The notes below the pieces were generated by a model. That model was not told the origin of the DNA and ran no database searches. It saw nothing but the letters and a program-made list of their open reading frames with translations. DNA of 64,000 bases, from positions 51,381-115,380 of the forward strand of contig CAYVFI010000023.1 in assembly GCA_964450955.1 (NCBI GenBank), in the 5' to 3' direction. Every line of letters starts with the position of its first letter. The stretch's first letter is position 1. This document shows positions 8,988 through 17,505 of this stretch, piece after piece. The position numbers were made by a program, and so were the translations under genes. Origin of the DNA: CAYNWT01 sp964450955. Its GTDB lineage: Bacteria > Planctomycetota > Planctomycetia > Planctomycetales > Planctomycetaceae.

Positions 8988-10484
8988 ATGGCAGTCGGAA
9001 AGGTGTATTTAGTCGGAGCGGGCCCTGGGGACCCAGGATTGCTGACGCTCAAGGGCCGCGCGTGTTTGGAGCAGGCGGATCTGGTTCTCTATGACGGGCT
9101 TGTGAATCCGTCGATCCTCAGGCATTCACCGGCAATCGCTGAGCGGACCAGTCGAGTCAACGGGCCGAACGGCAAGAAGCTGAATCAGGAACACATCAAC
9201 CAGCGGCTTGTTGAAGCTGGTCTGGCCGGTAAAACAGTGGTCCGGCTGAAGGGCGGTGACCCTTACATCTTCGGACGCGGAACCGAAGAAGCCGAAGCGT
9301 TGCGCGCTGCGGGAGTTCCGTTCGAAGTCGTTCCCGGAGTGACTGCGGCTACGGCAGCGGGCGAATACGCGGGCGTTTCGGTAACGCATCGCAAGCTGGC
9401 GTCCGCTGTCGCCTTTGTCACGGGGCACGAGGATCCGGATAAGCCGACGGCCCTGGACTACGCTGCTTTGGCGGCATTTCCCGGAACGCTGGTGTTTTAC
9501 ATGGGCCTGGCTCGAATCGAAGCAATCGCCGGTTCGCTTATGGGACACGGTAAGAACCGCGATACACCGGCATGTGTCGTCAGTCGAGCCTCCCGCGCGA
9601 GGCAACAAACGGTGTCTGGGAAACTATCGAACATCGCGAGTCGGGTTCACGATGCCAATTTGCCGGCTCCATCGTTAATCATCATTGGCAGTTGTGCGAC
9701 TCAGCACGAGACACTGCAATGGTTCGAACAACAGCCATTGTTTGGGAAACGAATTGCTGTGACGCGTGCAGCCGCACAGGCGGAACCGACGGTTCAGGCT
9801 ATCCACCAACTTGGTGGTGAAGCGGTGCTCGTGCCCTTGATTCAGGCCAGTCCGCCTGCGGATTGGAGTGCAGTGGATGCAGCCATCAACGGGCTTTCCG
9901 GATTCGAATGGCTGGTGTTCACAAGCGCCAATGGCGTTCGGTTTTTCTTCGAACGCATGTACGCCCGGGGGTTGGATGGACGGACGTTAGGCAGCGTCCT
10001 GATCGCGGCTGTTGGCCGTTCGACCGCCGATGCGTTGAAAGAATTTCACCTGCATGCAGACCTGGTTCCGGACACGCAGAATGCAGAAGGGCTGGCACAG
10101 ACAATGTTGGAGAGACGTGTGTCGGGTCCGGTTCTGTGGCTACGAGGCGATCGCGGACGAGACACGTTTAGCGATTTACTAAGCGCCGCCGGGGTGGAAG
10201 TGGTTCAGTCTGAAGCCTACTCATCCTCTGATGTCAGCCTTAGCGAATCCGCGCAGGCGGATTTGAGAGAAGGCGACGTTGATTGGATTTGTCTGGCCAG
10301 TCCCGCGATGGCGGCGAACCTTGCGGCAACGTCTGTTGAGCTGTCGGACAAGGTTAACGTTGCTGCGATCAGCCCGCTCACCAGCCAGGCGGCTCGCGGT
10401 GCTGGTTTGCGAGTGGACGTTGAAGCGATCGACTACAGCTGGGCTGGGATGATTCAGGCGATCGTTGATCGTGAGCGCCGCTGA
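8988..10484 (+). CDS. cobA-hemD: Uroporphyrinogen-III C-methyltransferase / uroporphyrinogen-III synthase fusion
   Basis: Residues 1 to about 250 are a SUMT (precorrin-2-forming methyltransferase) with the SAM-binding start YLVGAGPGDPGLLTLKG and KGGDPYIFGRG. Residues about 255-495 are a HemD-type uroporphyrinogen-III synthase (RIAVTRAAAQAEPTVQAI and the two-lobed HemD pattern). The fusion makes the last common tetrapyrrole and diverts it to siroheme or cobalamin. I chose the ATG at 8988, preceded by AAAGG, because it begins right at the SUMT domain. An upstream in-frame start at 8805 would add 61 residues unrelated to the family. It overlaps the next gene by one base (TGATG). Confidence 0.92.
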   Translation: MAVGKVYLVGAGPGDPGLLTLKGRACLEQADLVLYDGLVNPSILRHSPAIAERTSRVNGPNGKKLNQEHINQRLVEAGLAGKTVVRLKGGDPYIFGRGTEEAEALRAAGVPFEVVPGVTAATAAGEYAGVSVTHRKLASAVAFVTGHEDPDKPTALDYAALAAFPGTLVFYMGLARIEAIAGSLMGHGKNRDTPACVVSRASRARQQTVSGKLSNIASRVHDANLPAPSLIIIGSCATQHETLQWFEQQPLFGKRIAVTRAAAQAEPTVQAIHQLGGEAVLVPLIQASPPADWSAVDAAINGLSGFEWLVFTSANGVRFFFERMYARGLDGRTLGSVLIAAVGRSTADALKEFHLHADLVPDTQNAEGLAQTMLERRVSGPVLWLRGDRGRDTFSDLLSAAGVEVVQSEAYSSSDVSLSESAQADLREGDVDWICLASPAMAANLAATSVELSDKVNVAAISPLTSQAARGAGLRVDVEAIDYSWAGMIQAIVDRERR

Positions 10485-11713
10485 TGTACAGGTTCATTCC
10501 AACCGCCGCGTTGCTTCTTTTGCTGACGGCCGGTCCCCGTGCGGCGGCAGATATCGTCAGACTTAAGACGGGTGGCGAACTTCGTGGTTCGATTCGTTTT
10601 GCAGACGATCAGCAAATCAACTTTGTGACGCTGGCCGGAACAACGTTATCACTTCCCGCAGACGTGGTTCATTTTTCGCTTCGGCGAAGTGACCTGGAGG
10701 AAGAATATGAAACCCGTCTGGCGAAGTTGCCAAACACGGTTGAAGCCCACCTGGATCTGGCTGACTGGTGCAAAGCTAACCGTCTCCGCGCGCAGCGTCA
10801 GCAACAACTTCGCCACGTTTTGACAATCGACCCGAACCACGAGGGCGTTCGGAAATTGCTGGAATACACCCGGGATGGAGTGCTGTGGAAAACGCGCGAT
10901 CAAATTTTGCGTGAACGCGGTTTGGTGCGCACGCGAAGGAAGTACATCACGCGACAGGAACGCGATTCAATCGCGGAAACTACCGCCCAGAAAGAACAAG
11001 AAACTGCGTGGTCACGCCAGATGGCCCGCATTGCTGAGGGCATACGTGCTGGCGATCCAAACGCGGTGGAGGCGATTCGTCAGGTCCGCGACCCAATGGC
11101 AATCGCAGGGCTGACGGCGTTCTTCCGCGAAGCATCAGAACCAGCCGTGCGTGATGCCTATGTTTTTGCGATCGGCCAAATCGAACATCCTAAAGCTCTG
11201 CCGCCGCTGATTGAGCAGGCAGTTCTGGATACAGTGCCACAGATTCGAACCAATGCTGCCGCTTTAATTACTAAGGAGCGGGCAGAAGCAGCGACCGCAC
11301 TCTTGGTTCGGTACCTGGAAGTTGAAGATAATCAAACGGTTCGAAACGCCGCCGACGCGTTGGGACTGTTGGGGCATCCAAAGAGCCTCGCACCTTTGAT
11401 AGAAGCGTTAGTCACTCAGCATCAATATTCAACGCGCCCGTCGGCCGCCGCAGAAGTCGCCGCCCGCGCTGCAGATTTGTTGAATCGACCAGACCTGAAC
11501 CCAGCAGAGATTGTTGTTGTGATGCAGGCCGGTTTGACCCCACGACGCGGCGTTGATGCGACCACTGACGAATCGAACGGCCGCGTTCAATTGGTATACC
11601 CGCACCGAAACGCAAATGTTCTTGCGGCATTACGACGCATGACCGGACAGGACTTTGGCTACGATCAAAGGACGTGGCGACTTTGGCTGCGAGCTCAATC
11701 GAGGAGAAGGTAG
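10484..11713 (+). CDS. Secreted HEAT-repeat protein
   Basis: The protein has 409 residues. An N-terminal signal peptide (LLLLLTAGPRAAA) leads into a small beta-rich region (IVRLKTGGELRGSIRF) seen in planctomycetal exported proteins. A helical, charged middle follows, then HEAT-type repeats from about residue 185 to 330 (VRDAYVFAIGQIEHPKALPP, VRNAADALGLLGHPKSLAPL). HEAT repeats are binding scaffolds, and no enzymatic motif is visible. It is translationally coupled to cobA-hemD and followed 2 bp later by a 71-residue gene, so the three genes probably form an operon. A specific link to tetrapyrrole synthesis is not demonstrated. Confidence 0.75.
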   Translation: MYRFIPTAALLLLLTAGPRAAADIVRLKTGGELRGSIRFADDQQINFVTLAGTTLSLPADVVHFSLRRSDLEEEYETRLAKLPNTVEAHLDLADWCKANRLRAQRQQQLRHVLTIDPNHEGVRKLLEYTRDGVLWKTRDQILRERGLVRTRRKYITRQERDSIAETTAQKEQETAWSRQMARIAEGIRAGDPNAVEAIRQVRDPMAIAGLTAFFREASEPAVRDAYVFAIGQIEHPKALPPLIEQAVLDTVPQIRTNAAALITKERAEAATALLVRYLEVEDNQTVRNAADALGLLGHPKSLAPLIEALVTQHQYSTRPSAAAEVAARAADLLNRPDLNPAEIVVVMQAGLTPRRGVDATTDESNGRVQLVYPHRNANVLAALRRMTGQDFGYDQRTWRLWLRAQSRRR

Positions 11714-11715
11714 TG

Positions 11716-11931
11716 ATGGAGAAGTTAGTCACAATTTATCTGGACGTTGCCCAGTACACGGGCAAAGGTATCCGATTTTCCAACTCAGACCTTCACGGGA
11801 AAGTCGAAGAACATCTTCAGGAAGAATTGTCCGATGGGTGGTCGATCTCGAATCTTAGCGCTTTGAGTAACGGTACCACCGGCGGATGGGTGGTGGTCGC
11901 ATTGAAAAAAGAAGATCGCCGTCGCGCGTGA
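11716..11931 (+). CDS. Small conserved-looking protein, 71 residues
   Basis: The start ATG at 11716 follows a good Shine-Dalgarno sequence (AGGAGAAG, 7 nt upstream), two bases after the stop of the HEAT gene. An in-frame ATG at 11674 lies inside that gene and is unlikely. The product is soluble and has no signal or membrane segment. It has the shape of a small alpha/beta protein (MEKLVTIYLDVAQ at the start, GGWVVVALKK at the end). I do not recognise a named family. The coding signal rests on the SD, the tight operon spacing and the amphipathic pattern. Confidence 0.65.
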   Translation: MEKLVTIYLDVAQYTGKGIRFSNSDLHGKVEEHLQEELSDGWSISNLSALSNGTTGGWVVVALKKEDRRRA

Positions 11932-11999
11932 CAATTTCGGTGGCCAACACGAGTGTCAGGCGGTTCTTTTTTTGTGCTGAATAAAGCGGGCCGACCGGC

Positions 12000-12593
12000 T
12001 TAGTCGTAAATTACAACCATGAACAGGTGGGCTTCGCCCCGACCGACGTTGCATATGGCGTGCGTGACGTCGGCCCGGTATCCGGCCGAGTCTCCACGGT
12101 TCAGTTCGTTCGTGTCCTCGCCGGATTCGACTGAGACTTTGCCTTTTTGAACCGTCAGAAACTCACGCGTCCCCTGAAAGTGCGGCGCGCTGCGCAGGGC
12201 GCCGTTGGGTTTAAGTGTGACTTCGTAGAACTCGACGTCCTTCTCCAACCGCAGTGGAGAGAGGGTTCGAATTGTGCAGTCGTCATCGGCACGATAAAGA
12301 TGAGCCGGGTCATCCGCACGAACGACCTCGATGGACGACGTGGCGCCAGGCGTTTCGACCAGTTCGCCCAGTGTGATACCGAACGCCTGAGCGATTCGGT
12401 AAGTCACTGCCAGCGTGGGGTTGGCCTGTTCGCGCTCAATCTGACTTAGCATCGAACGACTTACGTCACTGGCCTGAGACAAAGTATCCAGCGACCAGCC
12501 TCGGGCCGTACGTAGTTCTTTGACGCGACGACACAGCCGCTGGCTCATCTCGTCGGTTCCGCGTTTGGATGTTGTCGCTGGCTTTCGAGGCAT
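12000..12593 (-). CDS. XRE-family regulator with C-terminal cupin domain
   Basis: The 197-residue protein has an N-terminal helix-turn-helix (RVKELRTARGWSLDTLSQAS, then DVSRSMLSQIEREQANPTL) and a C-terminal cupin_2 domain (FEVTLKPNGALRSAPH-like strand, then VQKGKVSVESG and GDSAGYRADVTHAI). Such XRE-cupin proteins sense small metabolites and usually control an adjacent catabolic operon. It is divergent from tdh-kbl, so threonine or glycine metabolism is the likely target. The ATG at 12593 gives a normal family length. An upstream start at 12734 would add 47 unrelated residues and run over the shared promoter region. Confidence 0.88.
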   Translation of the reverse strand: MPRKPATTSKRGTDEMSQRLCRRVKELRTARGWSLDTLSQASDVSRSMLSQIEREQANPTLAVTYRIAQAFGITLGELVETPGATSSIEVVRADDPAHLYRADDDCTIRTLSPLRLEKDVEFYEVTLKPNGALRSAPHFQGTREFLTVQKGKVSVESGEDTNELNRGDSAGYRADVTHAICNVGRGEAHLFMVVIYD

Positions 12594-12620
12594 CTTCGTA
12601 CAGTATGATGGATTTGCGTC

Positions 12621-12650
12621 TTGTAAAACGGATTCAAGCTGGTTTACTAT
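12621..12650 (+). promoter_or_regulatory. Candidate tdh promoter with an overlapping inverted repeat
   Basis: TTGTAA at 12621-12626 and TACTAT at 12645-12650 are separated by 18 nt and could be -35 and -10 elements for tdh. The imperfect inverted repeat GTAAAAC (12623-12629) / GGTTTAC (12641-12647) lies across them, as an operator for the divergent XRE-cupin regulator would. This is seen by eye only. Confidence 0.35.
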
Positions 12651-12733
12651 GGCGTAATCATTTCCAGTATAGCGGATTTCGGGCGAGATGGGTCTATGAA
12701 AAACGCCGTCAGCAATAACTGAGGACTTCTTCA

Positions 12734-13765
12734 ATGAAAGCTCTGGTCAAAAGTAAAGCCGAACGTGGAATCTGGCTGGAAGATGTTCCGGTTCCCAGTG
12801 TGGGTGAGAATGAGGTGCTGATCAAAGTCGATCGTACCGGTATCTGCGGCACCGACGTGCATATTCACGAGTGGGATTCGTGGGCTCAAAAGACGATTCC
12901 CGTACCGATGGTTGTTGGCCACGAATTTGTGGGCGAGATTGTTGAAGTGGGGCGTTCGGTCACGGATTTTGAACCAGGTCAGGTTGTGAGTGGTGAAGGT
13001 CACGTTGTTTGTGGCCGCTGTCGAAACTGTTATGCCGGCCGGCGACACCTGTGTCGTGACACGAAGGGCGTGGGCGTGAACCGGCCCGGTGCGTTTGCGG
13101 AATTCGTCTCGCTGCCCGATTCGAATGTCTGGCAACATGACGATTCAATTGATCGTGACATCGCATCGATTTTTGATCCATACGGGAACGCGGTTCACAC
13201 GGCCTTGAAGTTCCCGGTTCTGGGAGAAGATGTCCTCATCACTGGCGCGGGTCCGATTGGCATCATGGCGGCCGCCGTGGTTCGACATGCCGGGGCGCGG
13301 CATGTCGTGATTACCGACGTAAATCCATGGCGTTTGGAGCTCGCTAAAAAAATGGGCGTAACCCGCGCCGTTGATGTGCGTTCGACAACGCTGGCCGATG
13401 TTCAGAAGGAACTGGGCATGAGCGAAGGGTTTGATGTTGGTCTTGAGATGTCCGGGAATCCATCGGCGTTCCGCGACATGTTGACCAACATGTGTCACGG
13501 CGGAAAGGTGGCCATGCTGGGCATTCCGTCTGAAGAGATTGCGATCGATTGGAACATCGTCGTCTTCAACATGCTGACGATCAAAGGGATTTACGGACGG
13601 GAAATGTACGAAACGTGGTACAAGATGACCGTCATGTTGGAGAGCGGCCTGGACATCAGCCCTATCATCACGCACCGCATGCACTTCAGCGAGTTTCAGG
13701 ATGGCTTCGACGCAATGCTCTCAGGTGAGAGTGGCAAGGTCATTTTGTCATGGGATAACGTTTAG
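12734..13765 (+). CDS. tdh: L-threonine 3-dehydrogenase
   Basis: Tdh is a zinc-dependent medium-chain dehydrogenase that oxidises L-threonine to 2-amino-3-ketobutyrate with NAD+. At 343 residues it matches the family. The catalytic zinc ligands Cys38 (GICGTDVHIHEW) and His63-Glu64 (VVGHEFVGEI) are present. The structural-zinc loop CGRCRNCYAGRRHLC is intact, and the Rossmann motif is GAGPIGIMAAAV. Its product is the substrate of the kbl gene 154 bp downstream. The gene starts next to a divergent XRE-cupin regulator. Confidence 0.95.
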   Translation: MKALVKSKAERGIWLEDVPVPSVGENEVLIKVDRTGICGTDVHIHEWDSWAQKTIPVPMVVGHEFVGEIVEVGRSVTDFEPGQVVSGEGHVVCGRCRNCYAGRRHLCRDTKGVGVNRPGAFAEFVSLPDSNVWQHDDSIDRDIASIFDPYGNAVHTALKFPVLGEDVLITGAGPIGIMAAAVVRHAGARHVVITDVNPWRLELAKKMGVTRAVDVRSTTLADVQKELGMSEGFDVGLEMSGNPSAFRDMLTNMCHGGKVAMLGIPSEEIAIDWNIVVFNMLTIKGIYGREMYETWYKMTVMLESGLDISPIITHRMHFSEFQDGFDAMLSGESGKVILSWDNV

Positions 13766-13919
13766 CTTAAGTTTGCCTCCCTCGCGCGAAAGGTGAGGGT
13801 TGCGGTTTTCTACCAGCGACTTGGTCGCAAAATATTTCTGTGTTCTGCAAACGCTTGCATTCCGCAACCGGCTTTCGAAACTGGCATCTCTCTTACTGAT
13901 TTTGCACGGAGTCACCACG

Positions 13920-15101
13920 ATGACGTCTTCAATGCTCGAACACCTGTCTTCTCAACTTGGCGAAATCCGCGAAGGTGGCCTGTATAAATCCGAACGCGTC
14001 ATCCTCACACCTCAGGATGCTCGAATCGGAGTTGGCGACGGAACCGTTCTGAACATGTGCGCGAACAACTATTTGGGGCTCGCCGAACATCCGGAGATTG
14101 TGAAGGCGGCTCACGAAGGCCTTGACCGGTGGGGTTATGGACTGGCGTCGGTTCGCTTCATTTGCGGCACTCAGGAAGTTCACAAGGACCTTGAAGCCAG
14201 CCTAAGTCAGTTCCTGGGAACGGACGACACGATTCTGTACACGTCGTGTTTTGACGCAAATGGCGGGCTGTTCGAAACGTTGCTGACCGCCGAAGACGCG
14301 ATTATCTCTGACGAACTAAACCATGCCAGCATCATTGATGGCGTTCGGTTGTGTAAGGCTCAGCGGTTCCGCTATCGCAACAACAACATGTCAGACCTGG
14401 AAGACAAACTGAAAGAAGCCAGCGGCGCGCGGTTCAAATTGATCGCGACTGATGGCGTCTTTTCCATGGACGGATACATTGCTGATCTGCCGTCGATTTG
14501 CGAACTCGCAGACAAATACGGAGCGATGGTTATGGTCGATGACTCCCACGCGGTAGGCTTTCTGGGTAAGACCGGGAGGGGGACTCATGAGCACCATGAT
14601 GTAATTGAACGCATTGATATCCTGACCGGCACGCTAGGCAAAGCCCTGGGTGGTGCGAGTGGTGGGTATACGTCCGGGCGGAAAGAAGTCATCGATTTAC
14701 TGAGGCAACGTTCACGCCCGTATCTTTTTTCCAATAGCGTCGCGCCACCTATCGTGGCCGCTTCTCTTAGGGCAATTGAACTACTAAGTGAGTCCACTCA
14801 GCTTCGAGATAAGTTGGAATCGAACACCGCGTTCTTCCGTGAACAGATGAGTTCCAGCGGATTTGAGATCCTTAGTGGGACACATCCTATCACCCCTATT
14901 ATGCTTGGGGACGCGCATAAAGCCACGGCATTAGCTGACGCGATGTTGACGAAAGGCATCTATGTGATTGGGTTTTCCTTCCCGGTCGTGCCGAAGGGCA
15001 AGGCCAGGATCCGAACTCAGATTTCCGCAGCGCACTCGCAGGATGATCTTGAATTTGCCGTCAAGGCGTTTTCCGAAGCGAAGTCGGAACTCGGTTTATA
15101 G
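13920..15101 (+). CDS. kbl: Glycine C-acetyltransferase (2-amino-3-ketobutyrate CoA ligase)
   Basis: Kbl is a PLP enzyme of the alpha-oxoamine synthase family that splits 2-amino-3-ketobutyrate with CoA into glycine and acetyl-CoA, the second step after Tdh. With the ATG at 13920 (GGAG about 10 nt upstream) the protein has 394 residues, close to the usual 398. The PLP lysine is Lys241 in TGTLGKALGGASGGY, and VDDSHAVGFLG carries the cofactor Asp and His. An ATG at 13800 would add 40 residues that do not belong to the family. The tdh-kbl order is the standard threonine-degradation operon. Confidence 0.95.
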   Translation: MTSSMLEHLSSQLGEIREGGLYKSERVILTPQDARIGVGDGTVLNMCANNYLGLAEHPEIVKAAHEGLDRWGYGLASVRFICGTQEVHKDLEASLSQFLGTDDTILYTSCFDANGGLFETLLTAEDAIISDELNHASIIDGVRLCKAQRFRYRNNNMSDLEDKLKEASGARFKLIATDGVFSMDGYIADLPSICELADKYGAMVMVDDSHAVGFLGKTGRGTHEHHDVIERIDILTGTLGKALGGASGGYTSGRKEVIDLLRQRSRPYLFSNSVAPPIVAASLRAIELLSESTQLRDKLESNTAFFREQMSSSGFEILSGTHPITPIMLGDAHKATALADAMLTKGIYVIGFSFPVVPKGKARIRTQISAAHSQDDLEFAVKAFSEAKSELGL

Positions 15102-15236
15102 CACTCGCCTACTCTGACACCCGGATCCGTAGTAGTTTTGGTAAATGCCATAAGATGCTGTTGTTTCTATGGGTTACTGCAACCTAGTATGGTTTTCTTC
15201 GGCGGGGTCCAAAAATCATCCTAGAGGTTATGAGTA

Positions 15237-15611
15237 ATGGCGAAGAAGACATCCGGTCCAAATATGTCAGAAGAAATTCGGAAGGTTCTCAGGAGCACTC
15301 CGACAGCATCAAACAAAGAAGTGTTTGAGGTTCTTGTTAGCAAGTTCGGCAAAGGCAAATTCAACGAAGCCAGCTGCGGAGTAGCAGTTTCAAACCAGCG
15401 CAAGAATCTGGGTATCAGCAGGTCCAAGAAGCGTTCGGTCAGGAAGCCCGGTGTGGCCGGTCGTGGACGACCACTGAAGGCGGCATCTGTCGGCGTGAGT
15501 GTGAACCTTGACGCTCTTCGAGCAGCCAAGTCATTGCTGGCTGCAGTTGATGGTGATGACGCTGCTGCAATTTCAGCTATTCGGCAGTTACATAGCCTGC
15601 AGCTTGGCTAA
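15237..15611 (+). CDS. Small basic protein, 124 residues, unknown function
   Basis: The protein is rich in Lys, Arg and Ser, has no signal or membrane segment, and divides into a helical N-terminal half (EEIRKVLRSTPTASNKEVFE, SNQRKNLGISRSKK) and a linker plus C-terminal helix (LDALRAAKSLLAAVDG). The N-terminal part could be a small nucleic-acid-binding helical domain. The strong terminator just downstream indicates a self-contained transcription unit. I do not recognise a named family. Confidence 0.7.
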   Translation: MAKKTSGPNMSEEIRKVLRSTPTASNKEVFEVLVSKFGKGKFNEASCGVAVSNQRKNLGISRSKKRSVRKPGVAGRGRPLKAASVGVSVNLDALRAAKSLLAAVDGDDAAAISAIRQLHSLQLG

Positions 15612-15650
15612 GCGTTTCGTCGAAACGTCAATCAAGGACCGAAGCATAAG

Positions 15651-15685
15651 CAGAGCCCGTCTGGCGGAGACGGGCTCTGTTTCTT
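15651..15685 (+). terminator. Intrinsic terminator after the 124-residue gene
   Basis: A perfect 12-bp stem, CAGAGCCCGTCT / AGACGGGCTCTG (15651-15662 and 15668-15679), with a GGCGG loop, is followed by TTTCTTT. It lies only 16 bp before the next start codon, so the following gene would depend on readthrough or on a promoter overlapping the stem. Confidence 0.85.
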
Positions 15686-15700
15686 TATGGAGTTAACCTG

Positions 15701-16489
15701 ATGTCGGCGATATTGGAACTCGCTAAAGCTGCGGCGGAAGCGGGCGGCGCGGTTCTTCGAGAGAAGTTTGAATCGGGCTTCAAGGTTCGTTCGAAAGCTC
15801 CATCAGATTTGGTCACGGAAGCGGATCTCGCTGCAGAGCAGGTGATCGTCGATCTTATTCGTGCGTCCTATCCCGACCATGTGATCCTGGCTGAAGAATC
15901 ATCCAGCAGTGCGTCTACCGACGCACAGCACCTATGGGTCATCGATCCGCTGGACGGCACCACAAACTTCGTACACGGCGTCCCGAACGTCGGTGTATCG
16001 ATTGCTTACTACAATGCCGGCCAGGCGACCGTGGGCGTCGTGTATAACCCACTACTCAATGACTGGTACATCGCCGAACGCGGCGCCGGTGCGTTATCCA
16101 ACGGTAGGCCCGCGCGGGTATCCAGCGACGGATTGTCAGACAGTCTTGTGGGTGTTGGCTTCTACTACGACCGCGGCGCGATGATGAGAGCCACGCTGGC
16201 TGCGGTTCAGGAACTCTTTGAACACCAGATTCACGGCATTCGCCGCATGGGTTCAGCTGCGTTGGATTTGTGTTATGTCGGAACCGGTCAATTTGCAGCG
16301 TTCTTCGAATACCAACTCTCACCGTGGGACTTCGCGGCAGGTCGTCTGTTTGTCGAAGAGGCCGGCGGAACGGTCACAACGTGCGACGGCAAGAATCTGC
16401 CGCTGCAAGTGAGCACAGTTCTGGCGGCCAGCCCAGCGGTGCAGCCGGCCGTGCTCGAGATCATAAGAAGATACCTACCTGACGCGTGA
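15701..16489 (+). CDS. Inositol monophosphatase family phosphatase
   Basis: These Mg2+-dependent phosphatases act on inositol-1-phosphate or related sugar and nucleotide phosphates. At 262 residues the length is typical. Metal-binding motif 1 is Glu65-Glu66 followed by DPLDGTTNF at residues 82-90. Motif 2 is SPWDFAAGRLFVEEAGG near the C-terminus, and GSAALDLCYVGTGQFAAFFE is the family core. The true substrate (inositol phosphate, PAP or histidinol phosphate) cannot be decided from the sequence. A GGAG element lies about 10 nt before the ATG. Confidence 0.9.
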   Translation: MSAILELAKAAAEAGGAVLREKFESGFKVRSKAPSDLVTEADLAAEQVIVDLIRASYPDHVILAEESSSSASTDAQHLWVIDPLDGTTNFVHGVPNVGVSIAYYNAGQATVGVVYNPLLNDWYIAERGAGALSNGRPARVSSDGLSDSLVGVGFYYDRGAMMRATLAAVQELFEHQIHGIRRMGSAALDLCYVGTGQFAAFFEYQLSPWDFAAGRLFVEEAGGTVTTCDGKNLPLQVSTVLAASPAVQPAVLEIIRRYLPDA

Positions 16490-16497
16490 ATTGCCTG

Positions 16498-17499
16498 TCA
16501 GCCTTCATTCATCTGCGCGGCGGCAATTCGGCGCCTGCGGGCTGCGAAGCGTTTCACGAGTTCATCGACGATTACACCGGCGAGAATGACGAAACCGATA
16601 ATCGCGAACTCAAGTGTCGTCGGCAGCCCCAGTAGGTTAATGGAGTTTCGCAGCAGTGGCAGAATGGCAGCGCCAATCATCACCCCAAAAATAGAACCTT
16701 CTCCTCCGCGGAGACTGCAACCTCCAAGAACCGCAGCTGCGATCGCGTACAGTTCGTAGAAGTTGCCAAAGTTGTCTGGCTGGATCGAATTCGAATCGAA
16801 AGCAAACAGTAGGGCTCCGAAACCACCGACCAGCGAGCAGATGACATACGCCAAAATCGTCATTGCCTGGGTGTTGATACCGCTATACCGAGCAGCCTGT
16901 TCATTCCGTCCCAGAGCCAACATGTAGCGGCCGTAGATCGTCTTGTTCAGAAAGACAGCGGCGACAATGGCTAGCCCAACGAAAAGTAAGAACGGTACTG
17001 GCAAAGAGAAGTCGCCGACCACCGGCAGCTTACCAAGGGGAATCCTGCCAATCGCGAGTTGACGCAGGCTATCGTGGTCGCGCCCAAACCCTTGCACGGC
17101 ATCCCCCGTCATCCACCGCGCGCAGCCTCGGTAGATGAGTAGGCCGCACAATGTCACGACGAATGGCTGTAATTGGAGCTTCGTTATCAGGAGTCCGTGA
17201 AACAGACCGATCAGCAGTGAGACGACAAGGACGGCACCAAGCCCCACCGCCAAAGGGTATGACTTCGTGATTATGAGGAAGGGCAACAGCGCTCCGACGA
17301 GACCGATTAAGGAACCGATCGACAAGTCAATCCCGCCTGTGATAATCACAAACGCGACGCCAATCCCAATGATGCCATATAAGGACGCGCGTTGGATCAG
17401 GTTTTGGAGATTGTACGCGTTGACGAATCGTGGGTTCGCCCACGCCGTGACCATGAACACAAAAACAAACAAAATCAGGATGCCGAGGTTCTTCTTCAT
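16498..17499 (-). CDS. Sugar ABC transporter permease (RbsC/XylH type)
   Basis: This is the membrane component of a carbohydrate ABC importer, BPD_transp_2 family. It has 333 residues with about nine hydrophobic segments and the family signatures GITGGIDLSIGS-like (VIITGGIDLSIGSLIGLVGA) and AVLGGCSLRGGEGSIFG. It begins 6 bp after the ATPase gene and ends 8 bp from the convergent phosphatase gene. Together with the upstream ATPase and binding protein it forms a complete high-affinity importer. Confidence 0.92.
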   Translation of the reverse strand: MKKNLGILILFVFVFMVTAWANPRFVNAYNLQNLIQRASLYGIIGIGVAFVIITGGIDLSIGSLIGLVGALLPFLIITKSYPLAVGLGAVLVVSLLIGLFHGLLITKLQLQPFVVTLCGLLIYRGCARWMTGDAVQGFGRDHDSLRQLAIGRIPLGKLPVVGDFSLPVPFLLFVGLAIVAAVFLNKTIYGRYMLALGRNEQAARYSGINTQAMTILAYVICSLVGGFGALLFAFDSNSIQPDNFGNFYELYAIAAAVLGGCSLRGGEGSIFGVMIGAAILPLLRNSINLLGLPTTLEFAIIGFVILAGVIVDELVKRFAARRRRIAAAQMNEG

Positions 17500-17505
17500 A
17501 GTTTC

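Noticed and set aside
12594..12734. N-terminal extension of the XRE-cupin gene to 12734
   Set aside because: The added 47 residues do not match the family and would cover the shared promoter region.
15613..15627. CGTTTCG-T-CGAAACG palindrome as a terminator
   Set aside because: The loop is a single base and there is no U-run. The real terminator is the 12-bp stem at 15651.
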